From Ilyonectria destructans (lineage: Eukaryota > Ascomycota > Sordariomycetes > Hypocreales > Nectriaceae), in the NCBI GenBank assembly GCA_020740775.1, contig JAHEWK010000007.1, positions 1,054,001 through 1,118,000 of the forward strand: 64,000 nucleotides of DNA, written 5' to 3'. The notes under the pieces were generated by a model. That model ran no database searches. It had not been told where the DNA came from and saw only the letters and a program-made list of their open reading frames with translations. Both the position numbers and the translations under genes were made by a program. Below are positions 58,972-64,000 of this stretch, one piece after another; position 1 is the stretch's first letter, and each line of letters starts with the position of its first letter.

Positions 58972-61900
58972 CTAGGGATTCCCAACTGGACCCTGATTTC
59001 CTGGACCCTGATTTCCTAGACCCTGCTGGCCGGATCCAAAACCTCCTCCTCCCGCCGCTGGGAGATTGCCCTGCTGGGATTGTCCAGACTCTTCTTGTTG
59101 GCCCGATGCCACGTACATGTCCTGGATGCCCTGATTAAACCACGTAGGACTGCGACGCGGCTGTGGCATTGTTTGGCCATCACCTTGTCCAAACCCAAAC
59201 TGTGATCCCTGCAAGGAACCGCCTTGCATCGCTATCTGGGTTGCACCGCCATAACCTGGCTGGGGTGCGGTGATATTTGGATGGTTTTGCGGCTGCTGTT
59301 CCTGCATTCCTCCACCAGGTTGCTGGAAACCCTGGTGCTGCTGTTGCTGGAAAGGCTGATTTTGCTGAAACCCTTGCTGCTGGACAGCTTGCGGTTGTTG
59401 GAATCCTTGATTCTGCTGGAACCCTTGGTTTTGTTGGAACCCCTGATTCTGTTGGAACCCCTGATTCTGTTGATAGCCTTGCGGTTGCTGATAATTCTGC
59501 TGTTGGAAGCCTTGCTGCGTGAATCCTCCCGGCTGAGAATTCGGCCGCAACGCACGAGCAAACGCCGCTTTCCTATCAACACCAGCCCCTCCAACAATAC
59601 GATCATTCTCATCAATCCAAATAGCCCGCAGCTTGGCCTCCTTCGCCCTTCGCGCCGTATTGGACCCGTACAAATCATTCATGTACTTGTTAAACTCGAG
59701 ATACGCATTACGCACCGTGTCGAAGTGGCCGACCGTCAGCTTCACCACGGCGTCGGGCTTGAGGATCGCCTGGTGGCTGTTGCCCTGGGCCTCGAACTCG
59801 GCGAGCGCCAGCGCCGTCTGGCAGGCGTTGCGGATCTGGCGCCCGTTCCACCGCGCGTGCGGGTGGTCGGCGAAGTGCTTGGCCGCGAAGCTGCCGATGC
59901 CCATCTTGTCGATGTCGATGCGGCGCTTCTTGTGCGTGAAGCGCTCCTCGATCATCTCCATGTTGATTTTGAATACTTCGACTGTCTTTTCGGCGTTGAG
60001 CTCTGGGTAGTACAGGCTGCAAAGCTTCATTAGCACCATAAATACGGCAGAGTGCTTCGTGTGTGTGCCCACCTGCAACGAGTCCATTTCGTTTGAAATC
60101 TTCCTTGGTTCTCTCGGCGAGGAAAACGTCTGCCTCGTCAAGCAGAAGAATACATCCCCACCTACTAGCGAGAGTAAAGTTTGTCTCTAGTGTCTGCTCG
60201 ACCTCTTTTGCGGTGGTTCCTAGATCGCCTGTACCAACCTAGGTTAGGGGCTATCGTCAAATGCCAGGTAAGTAACACTTACCACATGTGATCTGGAGCA
60301 GTGGCTTTTTAAATAACTCCGCCACTCCCTCTATTCAAAGATTGTCAGCGTGGTAGAGAATGGCAAATAAATCCTGCCAAATGTGAGCAGTGCGTACCTG
60401 CTGTAGATGTTTTTCCTACTCCTGGAGCACCGTGGAGAAGCAATATCAGACCCTTTCCTATAGTCAAAGTCAGCCATGCGCCTCACCTCAATTCAAATTA
60501 GATCCCACCTTTTCCCCTGACAATATCGACTTGCTCCGTTTGGCCTCCCTTGGACTCTTTGTCTCGGAAGTGCTGGGCGATGAGAGACACAATCATTGGC
60601 TTGTGCCCCTGCTCGAGAACTAGGCGGTCAAAGGCTGCGACGGGGTCCTTCTTGTCACTCCCTTCTCCTTCTCCCTCACCCTTTGCCTTGTCTTCTCCAG
60701 TCGTTCCAGTGGGAATATTGTCGGAGGTTTGAACATCTGAAAGATATGTGAGATCTAATTGGGCTGCACAAAGACAATACGGTTAGCATGGAATCGGCCG
60801 AGGGATGGGGAATCAAAGAAGAAAACTCGCCCCATTTTCGGCTGCGCAGAACGAATCCAAAGACGCGGTACGACATGATGACGAGCTCATCGTCCGCCAT
60901 GACTGGGCAGTTTCCACGCCCCGTCTGAATCTCCTTCAAGGGCCGAGGAATGATGGCAACCGATGGGACATCCTGCGTGGGCGTCTTGGGCAGCAGCCCG
61001 TTGACGTACTCGGTGCGCTGGTTGTCGTCGATGTACGAGTCGTCGTGAACAAATAGCTCTCCCCGACAGCAAGCGCCCCTGCACAGTTCGTCCACGCGCT
61101 CATCATCTCCGTCTCCGGCCGATGGGATATTTCCGACGAGCACCTCCAGGTCGGGTTTCTTTAGGTGCTCCTTGGGCGCGTCCTCGAAGGAAAAGGCCGT
61201 CTCAAAGTCCACCACCACTTGGCTTTCGACTTCTTCACGTACCTCCAACGTCGGCCCGTCGTAGTACATGTGCTTCACGCCCGCGGCCTCGAGGAACTTG
61301 ACGCCACGCCGAATGAGTTTCTGCCTGAAGCGTTGTTCGACTGGGTACTGCTGGAGTTCCTTCCACTCCGCCTCACTCGTGTCGGCTCGGTTGAGACGGT
61401 GGTAGCGCAGAGGATAGATCTCGAGAGAAGCCACGTCCCTCTGGCCCTCGAAGCGCTTGATATCAAAGGTGCGCGTCACAGGCCCCAGGTGCTTACCGTC
61501 AAAGTCGACGTACACGCAAGTAACAGTAAAGGCTGCTTTGTCTCGTTTCTTCCCCTTGTCGTTTGTGCCGCTGTACCAGCTCTGCCAGGCTGGGACGACG
61601 CGGTGTGGCGCGCTCGTGACGTGGACGACGCGGTATGCTTGCTTGCCGTCGGGACGAATCACCTCCATGCCCGGGCGGAAAAGGTGCCAGAGGTCTGAGA
61701 AGAAGACGGTGCGGCAGTCGTCACTGCGAAGGTAAGCGATTTTGTCAGAGATATTGGCGTCCATGAATTCAATGAGACATTTCAGGTGCTCTAGAGCCTT
61801 CTCTGACTTCGTTATGTGGCTCACGCCGAATGATGAAGTCGAAGAGCCAGAATCTTGTGAGCTGACCGAAGCCACTGAGCTGGCATCATCGTCCAGATTT

Positions 61901-63396
61901 TCTTCATCATCTTCATTCTCCGCATCCTCCTTTTTCTCACTTGCTTCAGGTTTATCGTCGTTTACACTTGTATCGAGATGTTCATCTGTAATTTCCTCTT
62001 TCGTGACCACCGAGTCGTTTGCAAGCGGCGGCCCATTAGAATCAAGGCTAGAGGTTAAGATGTGTTTTGATTCTTTGTCCGCTGGTTCCGCTGGTATCGA
62101 ATCATCCTCCTCTATAATTTCGTCTGGCGGTGAGCTGCCTCTCGCGGTAGCCGTGGCGTCCTTATTTGATTTCAATGCGGCGTTAAACTTCTTCTCTAGT
62201 GCCGCGCACCAGTCTCGCAGCCCTTGTTCGCAGTAGAAGAGTGCTTTGAACGGCCGAATGAGGAGAACCGTCTCCGACCGGGTTGCCTCCAGTTCCAAGT
62301 CAGCTGACCCAAGAATCTTGGAAAGAATCATCAGGATCGCCCCCGAGTGGATCCGGATCCTCTCAGGGAGCGGCTTTTGTCCCGACGCCATTGCGGTCGT
62401 CTTGCGAGCCTGAAGGTTCTCTGTTTTGCGGAGCCGGCCCGAGTAGCCATACCAATTCCGAAAGCCCCCAAGGTCATTGTCGACGACAGGCTCGCCAACG
62501 AGAACGTCGATGACAGACAAATATGCCGGGACCGCACGGGCGAGCAGCTTAAAAGCAAACCAGTCGACGTATTTAATCTCTGGCTGCGGGAACTGGGGCA
62601 ACGGCGGTGGTACACTGTCGCCTTTGTCGCTTGCAGTATCTCTGCCATCACCCTTGCGCGTGTTCCATTTGGCGGTGCTTTCTTCCTTCAGGCGCTGTTC
62701 ATCGTCTTCCTTCGCCTTTGCACGCCTCCGAATACCCGTTTCCTCGGCCAAGTACAGGCGGTCCATCTCCCATTCGAATGTCTTGCGAACTCGGTCTCGG
62801 CGGCTGCCAAAATCGATGGTGCGGTCAAATTCGTTTGGAACGTCTTGCCTGGCATCCTCATGATCACTTCCACATTGGTGAGTCGGGTCAAACGGATCTG
62901 GTCGATGGTAGGGGATCTTGGAGTCATAAGGCAATATATCCCAATTAAAGAGCCACGGACCGTGGGCAAAACCGTACTCGTGAGGTACGTTTCGGTACTT
63001 CATCTCTAAGCCAAATTTGTCCATCGGAGATTTGGCGTTCCACTCCTTTCGGTGTTTGTACAGGCAATTTTCCATTCGTCTATATTCCTCCATCTTGTCG
63101 ACCAACGGTAGGCTCTTTGTGTCTTGGTCATGGCTAACTTGAACGGATTCGGCTTGCTGCTCGAGTTCAAGAATCTTCCTCTTCAGGGCCTGAAGCTCAT
63201 CGGTAAAGCCCGCAGCGCGAGCCGTTTGATTCTGGCCATCTCGGCGTAGGGCACCCGGCAGACTGCTCCCAGGCGGAGCAAGGCCGGGCGAGCTGGGACG
63301 CGTATTGTCTCGTTGAGATGATGTCTGTGGAGTTGATAGTCCGCCGCTGAAGGATTTCGGGCCACCGGACTCCAAATTCACAGCGTCTGACACCAT
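58972..63396 (-). CDS. DUF7025-type AAA-ATPase with prion-like tail, core possibly broken
   Basis: Large fungal AAA protein. Exons: 63396-60831, 60763-60509, 60457-60398, 60330-60283, then 60228 onward. The first intron has a GC-AG border (donor GCGAGT at 60830) and yields RKWAQLDLTYLSD. Exon 1 carries an N-terminal coiled coil, an acidic Ser/Glu-rich stretch and the long pre-AAA domain. Walker A is GAPGVGKTST, split from AEGVAELFKKPLLQITCG by an intron; Walker B is CILLLDEADVFLAERTKEDF. After FKRNGLVA the expected sensor-1 and arginine-finger segment is missing, and SLYYPELNAEKT resumes in another phase at about 60020, so as read the frame is interrupted near 60073-60017. From there an open frame runs to 58972 and ends in a Gln/Asn-rich repeat tail. 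ATG 63396 is chosen because the frame extends only to a GTG upstream. Confidence 0.75.
59275..59530 (-). repeat. Gln/Asn-rich coding repeat
   Basis: Encodes repeats of about six residues, QNQGFQ, five times in near succession, flanked by QQPQGYQQ and QQQQHQGFQQ. At DNA level the unit is about 18 bases. It forms a prion-like low-complexity tail on the AAA protein. Confidence 0.9.
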
Positions 63397-64000
63397 CGTT
63401 GCAGCCACTTTGGATTAGGTCAAGCAAAGGTAGGCCTTCCACGCTGTAGAGCAGGGAAGAGTCAACACAGTATGCGTCAAGGGGGAAAAAATAGGAAAGA
63501 CTTTAGGATGCAGAAGGGATGGTCTGGTGTTTGGTGAGCAGGAGAACAAGCTTACGATGCGGGAGGTGGAGTGACGGTTATCAACGCAGAATGTGCATGT
63601 TACCCAGCCTCGCCGCCCAACTTCCCGTGATCAATTCGGCCCCCAGCGTAGGGTCTACATAGCCGCTGCCCTGCGAGTGACCTCAATCTCCCGTTAAAAG
63701 CCGCAAGTACCGCTCCATCACGCGCTCAACCCCTGCAGCCTTGTCACCCGAGTGTGCTGTAGGATGCGAAGCTGAATGTCTTGTGCGTCCCAGCTGCATA
63801 TTCACTGCAGACGCGAGAGCTGAACGACGTGTTTCATTGGCTGGGTTTCAGTATTCAATAGTTGATAGGTTCGGTTCAAGGTGGATGGCTTACTAGGCCG
63901 GCTTATGGCGCATTGATATCTGCATTGCGACTCTAAAAGGGCCTCAAGTGTGGTGCGACTGATCGGAGAACCATGTCACTACAAAGTCAAGGCGCGTATT
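63397..64000. other. Upstream region of AAA gene to window end
   Basis: No gene recognised; promoter sequence and the window edge. Confidence 0.5.

Noticed and set aside
61165..62236. Plus-strand frames opposite the AAA gene's first exon
   Set aside because: Shadows of a long coding exon; Ser-rich stretch mirrors the acidic region on the real strand.

Overview
This window is nuclear DNA of a filamentous ascomycete (Pezizomycotina, most likely a sordariomycete; I cannot name the species). The evidence is short GT-AG introns of about 47-102 bases with near-consensus donors, two GC-AG introns, Zn2Cys6 regulators, a HET-domain protein, a PTH11-like rhodopsin-fold membrane protein, a GT34 glycosyltransferase, a siderophore-type MFS carrier and a fungal NB-ARC/TPR receptor. 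No RNA gene or CRISPR array is visible.

Layout. 1-5389: the 3' part of a very large GH18 chitinase (killer-toxin-type, Cys-rich C-terminal half). 5390-7200: an AT-rich, RIP-like island followed by an eight-fold tandem repeat of about 80 bases. 8916-19103: a compact catabolic-looking cluster of two paralogous SDRs, a Baeyer-Villiger monooxygenase, an HSL-type alpha/beta hydrolase, a small membrane protein and a Zn2Cys6 regulator. The enzymes fit alcohol to ketone, ketone to ester or lactone, and hydrolysis; CCGGA and CGG-type motifs recur in the cluster promoters. 20148-25303: a GT34 enzyme and an F-box protein.

25772-41088 is a gene graveyard: a possible regulator relic, a broken tannase joined directly to a broken NRPS-like reductase, fragments of a membrane protein and a P450, a decayed LINE retrotransposon, and a sulfatase with several TGG-to-TAG stops plus a second copy of its 3' end. 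One intact Zn2Cys6 gene (29935-31284) and one intact 500-residue gene (35973-37475) sit inside it. A dispersed repeat occurs in inverted orientation at 35.4 and 45.6 kb.

41238-48019: PTH11-like protein, alpha/beta hydrolase, GH53 endo-galactanase. 48967-56118: a six-exon NLR-like gene (RRM-like region, SesB-type hydrolase, NB-ARC, TPR) divergently paired with a HET-domain gene. This is the strongest candidate for an allorecognition or immune module. 56439-58241: siderophore-type transporter. 58972-63396: an AAA-ATPase with a Gln/Asn-rich prion-like tail whose AAA core appears to have lost its sensor-1/arginine-finger segment.

Exon limits were read by eye from splice signals and reading frame; family assignments are from recognisable motifs, not from database searches.
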